A stretch of 64,000 bases of DNA from Symbiodinium natans (taxonomy: Eukaryota; Sar; Dinophyceae; Suessiales; Symbiodiniaceae). Position 1 is the first letter of the stretch. Every line of letters starts with the position of its first letter. Where the stretch lies: assembly GCA_905221605.1 (NCBI GenBank), contig CAJNDS010001291.1:514811-578810 (forward strand). The letters are read 5' to 3'. The notes beneath the pieces are model-generated. The model did no database searches, was not told the DNA's origin, and worked only from the letters and a program-made list of their open reading frames with translations. The translations under genes and the position numbers were made by a program. Below are positions 42,320 through 54,585 of this stretch, piece by piece.

Positions 42320-45300
42320 AGTTGGGCTAATGAGAATAGGGCTCACCCCTTCCCTGAATGCTTTTCGGTCCACGGTTCTTCTTGGCCGTATGTAGGATTT
42401 CGGGAAAGGCTGCAGGCTTCAGGGAGAATTTGGTCAAGAGCCAAGAGACTTGTGCTGGTCTAACCAGCTATGTCGAACACTTGGATCTAAGGCGGTTTCA
42501 GGCGAGGTTCAGGGTACGTTTCGTGGCATCATGGCCATTCGTTTCGACTGCCAGCGCATTAGAGCAGCGGAGGTGGTCGTCGCACGAAAGCCCACGGTGC
42601 ACTAGGTAGAGAAGCGCAGGATCTGTCAGGACGTTGTGAAATGTTGAAGAGTGGGACTGGGATGGCTGGGGGTCTTGAGGGCCAGACCCCTGCCCAAATC
42701 TGCGCATCTACGGGCAGGCAAGGGAAGTCAACGTGCTGCTTCGCTCAATGCAGCTCACCCGAACGCAGGACCTGGTTCAGGCTTTGAGACTTGTAGAGTG
42801 CGATTCAGACATGTTCGACCATGATCCGCAGCTGAAGATCTCGACGCAGGCCCTGGCTAGCTACTGAAACCATTTCAGACTTCTTGACCTGAGTTGAACA
42901 CAGGACCGCCTCCCCTGGTGGCTAGATGTTCGTGCGTGCCGCCGCCGAGCTCACAGGCCACGATCTGAAGTCTAAAAATCCCGGAACTGCTCGACTTAAA
43001 TCCAACAAGTATTTGCTGTTCAGGTCTTGAGCAGCTTGTCGAATATGTGAATCTTTAGGCCAAGCAACGTGGCACTTTGCGATCCTCATTGTCAAGACTC
43101 CGGGCTCTTCACGATCCGATGATTGAGGATGTGTGTGCGTGTGTGTGTCTGCGTGTGTCTGCCTTGCCGAGGCCTCAAGTAGATTATGATTACGCCTGAT
43201 TACGCATTGGGCGCAGTCTGCACCATTTCAAATCCAGTAGTCTGTCCTTCCTCCAATGATGGGACCACATCATACTATAGTGTCCTGCGAGTTGCCCCAG
43301 CAAGAATAGCTATTGCTGCAGTTTCCCAGAAGCTCCTCCTCCAGCCAGAAGCTTCTCCGGTTTGGTAGCTAGAACATTCTCGGTTCGAGATGCGCAGACA
43401 CTGGAACCGTTTGGCCGTGTCGAAAGTCTTCATGCAGATGGACGAGTTTGAAGATTGGGCTACCAAGGTGCTTTGGGCTGGGCTTTCTCAGCTTATAACG
43501 GGTCTGAAATTCGGGGGGCAGGGTCGCTAGACGTGGGCCGTGGACTGATTAGAACATATTAAGGTGTAGATGGTGCAGTCTAGCTGACCCGATCAATCTG
43601 CCGAGTGCTCTTCACTGTGCGCTTGGACATGTCTCATCATGTGCAACTTGTCTCTTCTTCTCTCCAAATGAGTGGACAAGGTCCCGTGGGGGACTATGCT
43701 CTGCTTTAACCACAGCAACTTGAAATCATGACTGCACAGTGGTGACAATGTATTTATAGCATTGAACTCAAATCTGTGGCATGGGAGGTCAGGTCGTGGG
43801 TGCAAGACCAGGATGTGACCGACTAGGGATTTCAGACCTACGTGGGAGAAGCAGGCTTTCTGGACGGCTACCCCTCAGGCACTTCTTTGCCAGCTTTTCT
43901 GCAAGAAACAACGAAGAGAGGCATGGCTCCTTTGCGAGAGCAAGTTAGACATGAGCAGTTGGCAGGCTCTGCTTCTGCGCGTTCGCTGGGCCCTGGCCGC
44001 ACAGCGCCTTTGGCCTAGCGACGCCTTTCGCTTTATGGACAGCTGGATAGTTTGATTGGGGTCATGTGTGGTTGAATGCAGCAACTGCTTTGGTTGAGTG
44101 TGTGAGGGCGTGTGACTTGCTGTAAATGCTGAATACACCTGGGTGTATGATGGTTGGTTGACACTATGTTTTGGGAGAGCTCATGACATATGCAAGAAAA
44201 AGCTGCGCATGCAGGTTCATTTGTTCAGATACGCAAGCCTGTCACGACACGCAGCTTCTACATCCACATGGTCTTCGAGTCCGAGCTTTCGTTCACATAA
44301 CTCATTCTGGGCTAGGCCAATAAACGGCTGCACACATGCTGCATTTCGTAGGTCACGTGTTGAACGCAACCTACATCTGCGCAGGAATGAAACGCACAAA
44401 CATGTTCTTTTTGTGCAGAGCTGGTGATGCCGCCCTCGACAGGACACTTCGAACAATGGCTGTCTTCAGAGAAGGGACCTGGCAGCGGGTGCTCCCACCA
44501 CTTGTAGACTCTAAAAGGTTGCAAGGTTGCAAATCTTTCACCCAGAGAAGAGTGCGTTGCAAGCAGTTTTAACTGGCCATCCCCTTTTGTAAAGAGCGCA
44601 GATTGGATATGATTGGCAGGCCTGGAGAGCTTGGGGGCCGGGTGCTTGGTTTTTTGATGCCCTGCTTCTTTTTGCCGAACTTCTGGGTGTCATGTTCTAG
44701 CAGGAGGGTTGACATGAGGAGGTGGATGCTTGAAGGTTATCTTTACCCGACATTCCAGTACAGATGTTAGACAGTGACATCCTGGATTTTTGTGCTCAAG
44801 TTCTGAGGTGCGTAGTGAGGGGTTGAACGACGCTCGCTGGATGCAGCAAGTGACCAACTTGCCGGGGCCCAGGGAGTTCAGGAGCCGAGCGGCTTTTTCA
44901 GGGATTCTGAGGGACTCTGGCAAACAGAACTGGCGCTTTTTGTATAAGATAATGTAAGTGTGCAACTCGCACCCAGCTAGACCCTGTAAAATCCTGCAAG
45001 CTCCAGAGCTGGCCCTGGCTTAGCAACAGCCTTTCTGTGTTAAGGGACCTTTCACAAATCGCCACAAAATTTGGGACGGACCAGGCGCAACCTTAGGCAA
45101 CATCAACTCGAGGTGGGGTTGTGGAAGGTTTATGCCCAAAGTTCAACCGCTTTGCTGGGGCCCCAGACCGCCTCGGACCGCCCATAGCCCAGGTTCCGAT
45201 GGATTGCGCAGGAGGGGCGGGAGGTGGGACGGATCACGCGGAACGTGCAATTAGCAATCTGTTCTGCAGATCGTTTCTGGGCAAGCCGGCAAACCTGCTC

Positions 45301-45650
45301 GCGTAACACTTCTCATGATGACAAGAGCAGAGCTCACCGGGTGCCTCTAGCTCACTGGGTGCCTCTATTGCCGACATGATTTTTGTGCAGCGTTTCGACG
45401 ATTGGGGCAGCCGCACGTTGTCGTTAGTCGTGTGCCGCGGCTGGCGGGAAGGAACTGTCAGGCATCGCAAAATCCCCATTGTTCTGCCATCTGTTGCCCA
45501 TCACCCCATCCTGTGCTCATTGCAAGTTTCAAAGCCTCGTGTTTGTACTCTGGCCTTTGGTGTGGCACCGCAGCAGCTGCTATCCGCCATTGTAGTATAT
45601 AGCTTTCCCGTCAGCTGATCATGCAGCTCTAGCGGGGCTTCAGGTCGCCT
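42320..45650. other. No recognisable gene
   Basis: Short frames occur on both strands. A GT-rich tract lies at about 43128-43160. I see no coding run above chance and no large repeat. Confidence 0.4.
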
Positions 45651-46130
45651 TTGACTGCAACCTTATATTGGGCATCATGCTTTACGGGGCTGCCCCCAGG
45701 TGATCTTTTTGGAAGACTTCCGTACTGCCCTGGAGCAGCGCGACGCAGACCTGGAGGTGATCCGCATTCTTGGGGTGCTGTGGTGCTTGTAGAACGGAAA
45801 GCCGCCATAAACACCTCAAGGCCCAGGGCCACCTGCAATATACTACTTAATTGTACGAACCATCGGTTCGGAGTTCTGTGGTTCGCATGTTGTAGGAAAC
45901 AGCCCCCGGCGAATTGCGGTTTTCGTCAACCTTTCGCAAACTGCTCGGTTAAAGAGGAGTCTCTGAAAAGTCACTCTTGTGTGCTACGAGATTCAACGTG
46001 CAAAAGCCGTAAAGAACAGGATGAAAACCACGAGATCCGGCACAATGATTTGGAGGAAAAAGCTGAAGCTGGCTTGTCAGTTGCATCGCTGCCACACACA
46101 AACACACCATCACACACCTCATCTTCCTAG
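45651..46130 (+). CDS. Candidate coding frame, 159 codons, unknown
   Basis: This ATG frame has a Cys-rich middle and a charged Glu/Lys/Asp-rich C-terminal third ending in a Ser/Thr/His-rich tail before TAG at 46128-46130. No domain is recognised. Confidence 0.22.
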   Translation: MTATLYWASCFTGLPPGDLFGRLPYCPGAARRRPGGDPHSWGAVVLVERKAAINTSRPRATCNILLNCTNHRFGVLWFACCRKQPPANCGFRQPFANCSVKEESLKSHSCVLRDSTCKSRKEQDENHEIRHNDLEEKAEAGLSVASLPHTNTPSHTSSS

Positions 46131-46887
46131 ACTTAGTTTGACTGTTTGCGTCTGGCTGTTTCCAAGTTGACATGCGCAGCATGGCACCTTTGCAAGGGTG
46201 CCATACATATCCACACATCAACGGCCTGAGAACATGTACCGTTCCCCAGCCTCAACGAATCTCTAGAGACGCCTCAAAGCTCAAAGCCTCCACGCCTGAC
46301 ATCTCTCCCTGGCCCATCAGGGCTTCTCTGCAGCCTCTCCGGCTTCACGGGCCTCGGGCAACGCGTACCTGGCCTGGGGAAGAGTGCGGTCTCAGGTTAC
46401 TCGGATTACGCGTAGCTTTCCCTGGCCTCTCCAGCGGAAATCTTGACACATTAGCGTATATAGCGCAAATCGTGTTAAGTTTGCTTTCAATCCAGTCACT
46501 TCAACTTCTCACAGGCCTGGCCTCGAATCCTGAACTAATCCAAGTCAGCTGAAACTCGCGAGAGTGATTGAGCGGGAAGTGCCCGGTGTAGTTCTCAGAC
46601 CACCGAAAAGACTGGCAAGGTCAGAAGGTAAAGACTCTGCATTGACCAAGACGCCGCGACAGGCCCCACCGGGGAGGATATGATTGTATAGCCGCTCGTA
46701 TCGTAATTCTACATCTAAGTTGAAATCGATTCTTAGCTGCGCTTGTTCAGGCCGATCCCCTGACACCATCCGCTTCGCCAAAGAAGCCCTCGGCCGGGGA
46801 AGGCTTCACGGATCTTCACGGTAATCGCATGTGTCCTGCAAATGTCTGAAAGCAAGAGACAGACCGTTCATCTGAAATGTTTGCTTC

Positions 46888-47486
46888 GTGCCAGGGGGGC
46901 CCAGCACTGCCACAAATCTCCCGCTCGCCACACCGGCGGCAGTGGCAGCAGCAGTGACAGCTGCCAAGACCATCGAGGTCGGAGTGCACGAGGGTGCGCA
47001 GAGTTGCCAGAGTTGCATCATCTCGATGGCCTATGGCAAAGCCTGCATGGGCTTCGATCCCCCCGGAAGTTTCCACGACGCCCGGTCAACTTGTTCTAAA
47101 CGCCCGCTTGTTTCTTTCGAGAACCTCCTACAAAAGATGGTTGCTGTTAGAATAATTTTTCCTTGTGATGCCTCACGCTCGAACACGAATCGTCATTTGC
47201 ACACATCCCTGCGTGGAAGCGGGATCTCGACACCACTCACAATATTCTCTCGGTTACTCCTGCACGGCCTTCAGCATCAATGGTTCGAACTGGCGGTTCA
47301 GACTGGATAACAGAGCGCATGGCTCGGTTCGGCTTCGAGGCAGGCAAGGAGTTGGCACTACTTCTTGCGCGCTCGGTCCAGCACGGACTTTTCATGGACG
47401 CCCTCGGGGTCGGGGTCAGCCGTTGCATTACCAGTCGGCATCTTCCTCTTCTCAGACCTGACTCTAGCTATGCGAGACTTCGTTGA
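46888..47486 (+). other. Two plus-strand candidate frames, unknown
   Basis: The frame 46888-47310 (140 codons) begins Ala/Thr-rich. The frame 47280-47486 (68 codons) overlaps its end in another phase and reads as a helical Leu/Ala/Arg peptide. A frame change or splice near 47290 would join them. Unknown. Confidence 0.2.
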
Positions 47487-47489
47487 TGA

Positions 47490-50400
47490 ACGCATTGCAA
47501 GTAAGAAGAAGGCGGTTGGTTAATGATTAATTACATGCCGCACGCAAGTCGTGCAGCCAGTTGAAAATTTGTTTGAAGCAGATGGGTTCAGCTGCCTTGA
47601 AGTAAGAACGAACTCACCTGCGAGCAAGGCCAGGAGACTCTGTTTTCGTTACGGGGCTGGTTGCACAGCACGAAGTAGGAACATGTTAAACGCGAGTCTC
47701 GAAGTCAGGGATGAGAATTGAAAATACTGGTCAGCTGCTGTAGGCTGAAATTTGGGGTTGAAGGTCCATTCAAGACTTGGAAGGGTTTCAGACCTGATCC
47801 GGTGTTTACTTTGCAGGAAATCCCGGCGTCCGGCACTGCCACACCCTCGCCATTGGCGAGGTGCCGATTGGGACATGTGGTGTCACAAGCTGTTCTCCAA
47901 GCACCTGACGTGATTAAGCAATTTTTTTGTTGTAATGAAGCCGGCCAAAGAGCCTCACCGAGACTAGAAGGGGAATGACAAATCACGATGCAGAATGCAT
48001 GGAGGTCCGTACGATACTTGACGATGAATGCAGGTTAGGCTTGCGGCTGCAATCCTCAGCTCTTCACGAGGGTTGAGGGTGGGTGAAAGATCGAGGAGAG
48101 GGTGGAAGCATCACAGGCCGGAAAGCCATTTCCGTGCCTGTGGTGTGCATGATCGGGAAAAGAAAAGCCCCAGACGTTGCATCCGCGGCAGACCGCGTAC
48201 GCCAAGCTGCTCTCCGGAGGGCGGCGCTCTTGCCTTAGAGTAGGAGAACAATTCATGAAAACCTCGTTATCCCTCGTCCCAAATTGGAAAGCTGAACATG
48301 TCGGATCGTCTGGCACCCCAACAAAATTGCCCCACGCAAACAAGCTGAACAAACTCATGTGCTTGATGAAGCAAAGTGCGTTCCAACCAGTAAGCAACCG
48401 TCAGTGAGGTCTATCGGCTGTCACCAGACATGTGCCGGCAGCTTTCAGCACGATCCCCAGACGTTGACCTCGTAATTACTCGGGTTGTATGGGGCCGTTT
48501 GGAGGTGGGATGCCGAACTATATCTCACTGTCACGTCATGAGAGCGTTTAGCAGCCATCATGAGCCGTAGGTGCTTTGCTGGCTTCAGGCTTGACTTACT
48601 AACCAGAACCAGACAAGAATGAAACAGTAAACCAAAGAACCGACGAGCTGAAAACAACAAAATAAACACGACTCCCAGCGGGTCCAAGAACAACGAGCAG
48701 GTCTCAGTTTCAGCACTGATGCAAGACCTCACTCACTGCATGTGGGCGAGATGACCGGATCACTTCCGATCCCCAGCGCCCTCAGACCCCCAAGCCGAAA
48801 ACCCCGACGCTTCCCCACACGTGCCGACGCCTGACTAGGTGGAGTCTAGGTAATGTCAGCGCCTGCAGAATGCTAAAAGACACTGAAACCTGAGAAGAAT
48901 TTCAATCGATCGCCGAATCCCAAACGACACCCAGACACACAACACAGACACCCACTCCCCATGACTGAAAACAACCGAAGCGCGGCATTCCTACTCGACT
49001 CCAAGTGCACAGTAGTGCACAAGAGCGCACAGGCGGGCCGGTTCAAGCACAAGTGGCAGAAGCATTCGGCGTCGGCGCCTCGCACTTGCCACTTCTCGAC
49101 CAAGGGTCTCAGTTCAGGCTCCGTTGATCTGGGTCCTGTAAGGTGTTAAAGTTAGCCGATGTTAGTTTGGGGCATTCGGCAACTGCAGTTTCCTAGGGAA
49201 GATGCTTTCATCATAGTCAAGTTCCATATGGCGACGCCTCGACAGTCATGCAGCGTGGCGTGTTTGCTGTACTTTACTCAGCATGCTGAGTCATGGCCTT
49301 TGCCAGGAACCCAGAGCCATGTTCTTTTAAACAGCTCCCATAAGCGATGTGGCAATATGTGCGTGTGTGTGTGTGTGCAAAGCTGAAGCCTGCAACCAGG
49401 TTCCATGCTATATGGTTTGCAAATGACGCGGGCGCCAAGCCCTCCCTCGTGGTCTGGGCACCCGTTGAGCCGGGGACCTTTGCTTGAGAGGAAACTTGCA
49501 GAGGGTGTGGATGAACTTCAGACGTGTTGATGAGCCTTCCCATGCTTGCCCCTATTAAGGCTCAGGAACTTGTCTCTTGACGCCCTCAACCCTGAAGCTT
49601 AAAGCTTCCTGCATTTGAGGTTGCGTTGAGCGACTTGAAGCTGGGTAACCTCATAGGGCAGCAAGAACAGCAGAACTCGGATCACATGGGGTCCGTCCTG
49701 GCACGTGCTAATTTGCTGAAGGGAGCGGTCTTCAATGTCCTGGGGCCAGGGATGGAACTGCATCTCTGCACAAGTTTACCAATCCTTTAGCCATAGAGTC
49801 CGGTTTGCTGAGTATGCCGAGAGAGAGATTGAAGCCAGTCAGAATACACGTCACCCCCAGGTTGTGCATGCACACACACACACACACCCGCAACCTTGGC
49901 GAAGTCCACTTATACTGACCGAAGACGTTTTGTGCGAGGTCCCTATCTCTTTTGGGGTTCAGCGAGGCCCTACTTTTCACCATGTGCACGAGGTAGGGGA
50001 ACACAACTTCCAAGTGGCAACCCCCCCCCCCCCCGCAAAAAATAAAAAAAAATAAAGAAAGAAAAGTGAAGTGCTCGAACAGCGTGGCTGCAGTCTTGGC
50101 TTCTCAGCCTGTGCCTTAGGCTCGTTCCACGCGGGAAGTTTCTGGGCGTAAAGCGAGGCCCATCATGTTCAAAGAGGGGGGCGGGGGAATTCGGGTTGAG
50201 CATTGCATACTGCCCCAATCTGTCAGCGGTCTGTGCGTGGCATTTTTCCAGAGTGGTGAGGTGCTACAATTGCTCAAAGGAAGTAGATTCAGGATGAGTG
50301 GCGTCCAGTGAGATAGAATCCTGGATACACATATTGTGTTTTTCCTCCTCACGGGGAGTGGGTATTGAAGAAATCAGAGAGCATAGGTGTCAGGGTGGTG

Positions 50401-51690
50401 TGGATCTCGGCTCTGGTCACCGGCGGAAGGCTCCCACGCCGTCAAGGAGCGGCTATCATTTGGCCACTATGTCTGGCCCGCAGCATGAAGCAGGGAAGAC
50501 GTTCACTCAAGCGGTATCGACATCGAGGTTGAAGTTGGCAGTCGGGCTGTGCGTTTGGAAAGCTCTTCAGTAGCTCCTGAGAGCCTTCGCAGATTTTGAG
50601 CCCTGCTTCAGGTTAGCATGAGCCCTACACCTCCCACAGTGGAGTTGCTGGAGGCATTTGTTCAAACACATTGCTGTGGACTTTCTCTCCCGGCAGTGAA
50701 GCAGCTGCAGAGACTCTGAAGGTGGATTAGTTGGGACAAATGTTGGAAACGGAGTCGGCGGTCTCATTGCATGAGCCTTTCCGCTGACCCTGGCCACGGC
50801 TGGAACAGTCTGGAACAGTAGCTCTGCCGTGGCAGGTTACCGACGAGCAGTACAGCGGCTTCTTCGCGAAGCACCCGCGGGACGCATTCGGGGATACCTG
50901 TGCATTCTTGCTATCAGCGCGTAGTCGGAAGGTGTGACAGTGAAACTGCTAGTGACTGGGTGGGTTGCAGAGGATGAGCTTAATCGCTTCCTGGACACAT
51001 TCTTTCCACACCCGATTCGCTTCCGTCAAGTTTGGTGCGACTCTTAGTTAAGGGCCCTGGAGGGCTTGACGCGCAAGTGCACTCGGAAGATCTCTGTAAG
51101 CCGTTCGGGCTGTAGGATCTGGAGGAGATCAGAATATCCTAGTTGCCAGCCCAACAGGTTGGTCGACTGCAAATTTTTTTTTGCTTGGCAGTCTGAGGCG
51201 GCGCAAGACAGCGTAAGGCAAGTTTACGATTTTATTTGTTGCACTAGGAGCTGTGGACATTGCACGTTCCCCCGTTTGGTTGCTACACATTCAGGCTTAG
51301 CAATTGGGGTTTGTCTTTGCAGCCTTTCCCCCAGGCTGCTCCTAAACACAGCCTCTGGCGTCTGCCCAGCTTTCACCTTCAGTTTGTCTTTGTAAGATCC
51401 CTAGGCTAATTGAGACCCTGAAGCGAATCTCTCTAGTACCAGCTCTATTCAGAATGATGCCGAGGCATCTCAAAGAAACCGCACTGAAGTTCGTGTGGCG
51501 CAGCTGCAACTTGAGCTTAGCATTCGTTAGCGGGGTGGGTTGGGTTGGGGTTCTCGGGCTCTGTCTGAGGTGTCTTGGGAGTTCAGGTCTCGCCCCTTCC
51601 TCTGTAAGGAAGGGTCGGCAGACCCAGGAAGGCACTCATGGCGACTCAGACCCTGTGCAAGTTTGTCCTGTCCTGTCTGGCCTGTCCTGT
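47490..51690. other. No recognisable gene
   Basis: Only short frames occur. Simple-sequence spots are a TG tract (49361-49378), a CA tract (49869-49888), and a C-run at about 50022-50034 followed by an A-rich stretch. Confidence 0.4.
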
Positions 51691-51701
51691 CTGGCCTGTC
51701 C

Positions 51702-51736
<35 letters not shown>

Positions 51737-51900
51737 GTGTGTGTGTGTGTGTGCGTGTGGGTGTGCGTGTGCGTGTGCGTGTGCGTGTGCGGGTGCGTGT
51801 GCGGGTGCGCGTGCGCGTGCGCGTGCGCGTGCGCGTGCGCGTGCGCGTGCGCGTGCGCGTGCGCGTGCGTGTGTGCGCAGGTGTGCGGCGTGTGCATGCG
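51661..51900 (+). repeat. (CTGT)n, (TG)n and (GTGTGC/GTGCGC)n array
   Basis: GGCCTGTCCTGTCT words precede CTGT tetramers (about 51706-51735). Next come TG dinucleotides, then GTGTGC hexamers, then GTGCGC hexamers to about 51868. The order and units resemble the larger array at 10.3-10.9 kb. The alternating purine-pyrimidine part can form Z-DNA. Arg-Thr or Val-Arg frames across it are artefacts. Confidence 0.95.
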
Positions 51901-51984
51901 TGCATGTGCGTGTGCCTCATCTCGCCGAAGAAGCTCGGTTTAGGATTTCGATCGGACGAGGTATTCTGAGTAGAAATGTGTAGC

Positions 51985-54123
51985 CTCAGAGGCTTTGTCG
52001 GCCTTAAGCCCTCAAAGCTTTTTTTAACGTTCCAAAAACTCCTTCTTTCAGTTTTGGAGTGTGCACGTTCTGCTTTTGTCATTCCGTGGGCGTTGCCTTT
52101 TTCGTTTTCCGTGCAGGTACATGTGGGCACCAGTGCCTCCATCGGCGGACTTTGTAGCATGCGGCATGGTCTGCACCACTGACGATGAGGCCCTGGCAAC
52201 TGCTCTTGAGGACACCGTGCGATGGATGCGACCGACATCGGATGCGCCCTTCCTTGGCTTTCGACCCAAAATTTAGTGACTCCGCGCAATGGTTGTCTTG
52301 GGCTTCAGAGTTCAGAGCCGTGGAAGGCCCCATCGCTGCAAGAGGTGCGGTGCCTTCCGAGGTGCATGGGAGGGCTGCAGGCTGTCGGCTTTATTGCTCA
52401 CCTTGAGTGGTTGCAGGTATGCGCAACGAAGGCATATCCTAGTCGGGCCTAGTATGCACTACTGGGGATCGTTGGCAAAATTCGCAACATCCGCTGCCCA
52501 TTGAAACAGCCTGCGCGAGTGCCGCTAAGGAGTGTCGTCCACGGTATTCCTTGAGCATTGGAGGGCTCTGAACCCCAAAGCTGGCCGAACCTCGAAAGCC
52601 ATGATTCCTTGATTCCTACTTGGATCAAGTTCCGTTTCCGCAGCACACCCTGGCAGAGAATGGCCAGGTATCGATGTAGGAGGTGCCTATACAGGCAGAC
52701 AAGAACCTCAGTTCTCTGCACAACCACAGTGACTTCACAGATCTTCGAGCAGTTGCTTTTAGGCAGCGACAGCGGGCCACTTGGACAGCCCTTCTTCGCT
52801 TCGTCTCGACATTCACCATTACTGCAATGAAGCATATAGAACGGCAACTACGGACGCTGAACAATGGAAGTGTACCCGAGACCCCATGGCCAACTATGTT
52901 TGCCTCTGCGTGCAGGGCTTAGGAATCAAGTTTGTACAGACGCCACGAGCGGTCCTCCAAGCTGCTTGTGGCCGGATGCTGCGCCTGACACGGCTGCGCA
53001 GGATGCTTTGCGCCTTGAGCGCGCTGATGCTGACGCTTGTCGTGCAAGCTTCGACTTGTGAAAATCCAGCACAGCAATAGAGCCATAACATGAAAATGCA
53101 AATACCCGAGAGAAGTTGTTTTAATTCAACAGCCAGCAAAGGTACCATTATATGATCTTCAGTCGGGACGAGTTAGGTGTTCGGGGAAAGGATCTGGTTG
53201 TTTTTTTCCCTCCGTTCGGGCTGGGCAGAGTTCGGGCAATATTCTGGAGTGTTACACAAGTAATTACCTGAGAAACATGATCTGCCAACAGAAGAATGTT
53301 TTGTTGAATCTATGAGACCAGTAGATTAAAAGTCCCACTTGAAAGGGACCAGGTTGCTCTTTGCCCCACAACCCCCGCCCCAAGCACTGCTAGGATCATT
53401 TAGGGTCCTCAGCCCCCGTCATCCACTTCAGAATTAGCACTCAGATTTTCGTAAGCTACAGGCTGACTTGGGCTGCATTCGGATTCGTTCCACTTCTTCA
53501 CCGCTTGCGTGGGCCAACCTGGACGAAGGGCCGCACCCTGCGAAGTGTGCCGCGGCCGCACCGGATAAGCACCCTTAACCCAACGTAGAACCAACGTCTT
53601 AGCTCTGCCATGAACATTTTCCACAAGGCACCGAGTTGATTCTGGGCCTGATCGCACACAATAGCCCCCCACATATTCAAATGCTATACCTGGCAGGAGA
53701 GGCTGCCCCAGCCATCACACATCGCTCAAATCGCTCGAATGACGAATTCCCTCGTTGTGTCATATGACGTGGTTTCAGGGTCAAAGCCAGGCAAGGACGT
53801 TCAATCATGATACCGAATGATACCGTATAGGATGCTTGAGCTACTGCAGAGCCTAAAGAGATAGCCCAGCATGGATTTGAGTTCCTCAGACAGTTCGGGT
53901 CGTGATGCAAACTTTGGGCGTGCTCAATTGAGGAACTCGCCCGAATTTGAAAGTTCAATACGCGCATGAGCTGCATCGCAAAGGAATCATGGGAAAGACG
54001 TCGGCCTTATGTCTTGTCATGGTGTCTGTCTGCTTGGAGATGGAGGGGGGGCTTCCCTGTCACCACCCACCACGCCTTAGGCGTTGTATGCACTTGGATT
54101 GAATCAACGGGTCCCGTTTTGCA
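51985..54123. other. No recognisable gene
   Basis: Frames of 60-132 codons occur on both strands (for example 52558-52830 plus and 52449-52847 minus) without domains or convincing splice context. Confidence 0.35.
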
Positions 54124-54585
54124 GTGAGAGCTTTGGCTCAAAAACAGCGTAACAGAGATACGGCATCCGCCCAGGCTAGGCATGAACTTCATTCTGAAGC
54201 CACATCAAATCTCGATCGCCTCGCAGTTAGCAGGCCACGGCAAGTGATGACCCGGCACAAGAGAGTTCCGTGGACTGGAGGTGCAACACAGTTTCGGGGT
54301 CGAAGGCTTCGGAGTGAGGAACGTGGTACTGTATCCGAGATGGCAGCAGCAACGCGTGGTAACGCTGTACTGCCTCTAAGTGATTACAAACTCAACTCTC
54401 GATCGGTGTACCGTGGGCAAAGTACTGTCAGGCTGGACATGAGAGCATTGCAGGCCTTGTGTTATGCAGCCGAAGGCAGTTCCGAGCACGACTCATCGAG
54501 CGTGAAGCCTCCGCAGCTCTACTGGACGATTCTGACGCCAATGTCCCAGCAACTCGCTTCATGCCAAGTACACCCCGTTGGTTGA
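54124..54585 (+). CDS. Candidate coding frame, 153 codons, unknown
   Basis: The frame opens right after a CCCGTTTTGCAG acceptor-like site. It is rich in Arg, Ala, Ser and Gln, without hydrophobic segments. Among the better plus-strand candidates by length and composition. No family is recognised. Confidence 0.25.
   Translation: MRALAQKQRNRDTASAQARHELHSEATSNLDRLAVSRPRQVMTRHKRVPWTGGATQFRGRRLRSEERGTVSEMAAATRGNAVLPLSDYKLNSRSVYRGQSTVRLDMRALQALCYAAEGSSEHDSSSVKPPQLYWTILTPMSQQLASCQVHPVG

Noticed and set aside
51454-52289. Frames of 147-217 codons on both strands
   Set aside because: They run through the CTGT/GTGCGC array. Arg-Thr and Val-Arg repeats are artefacts.
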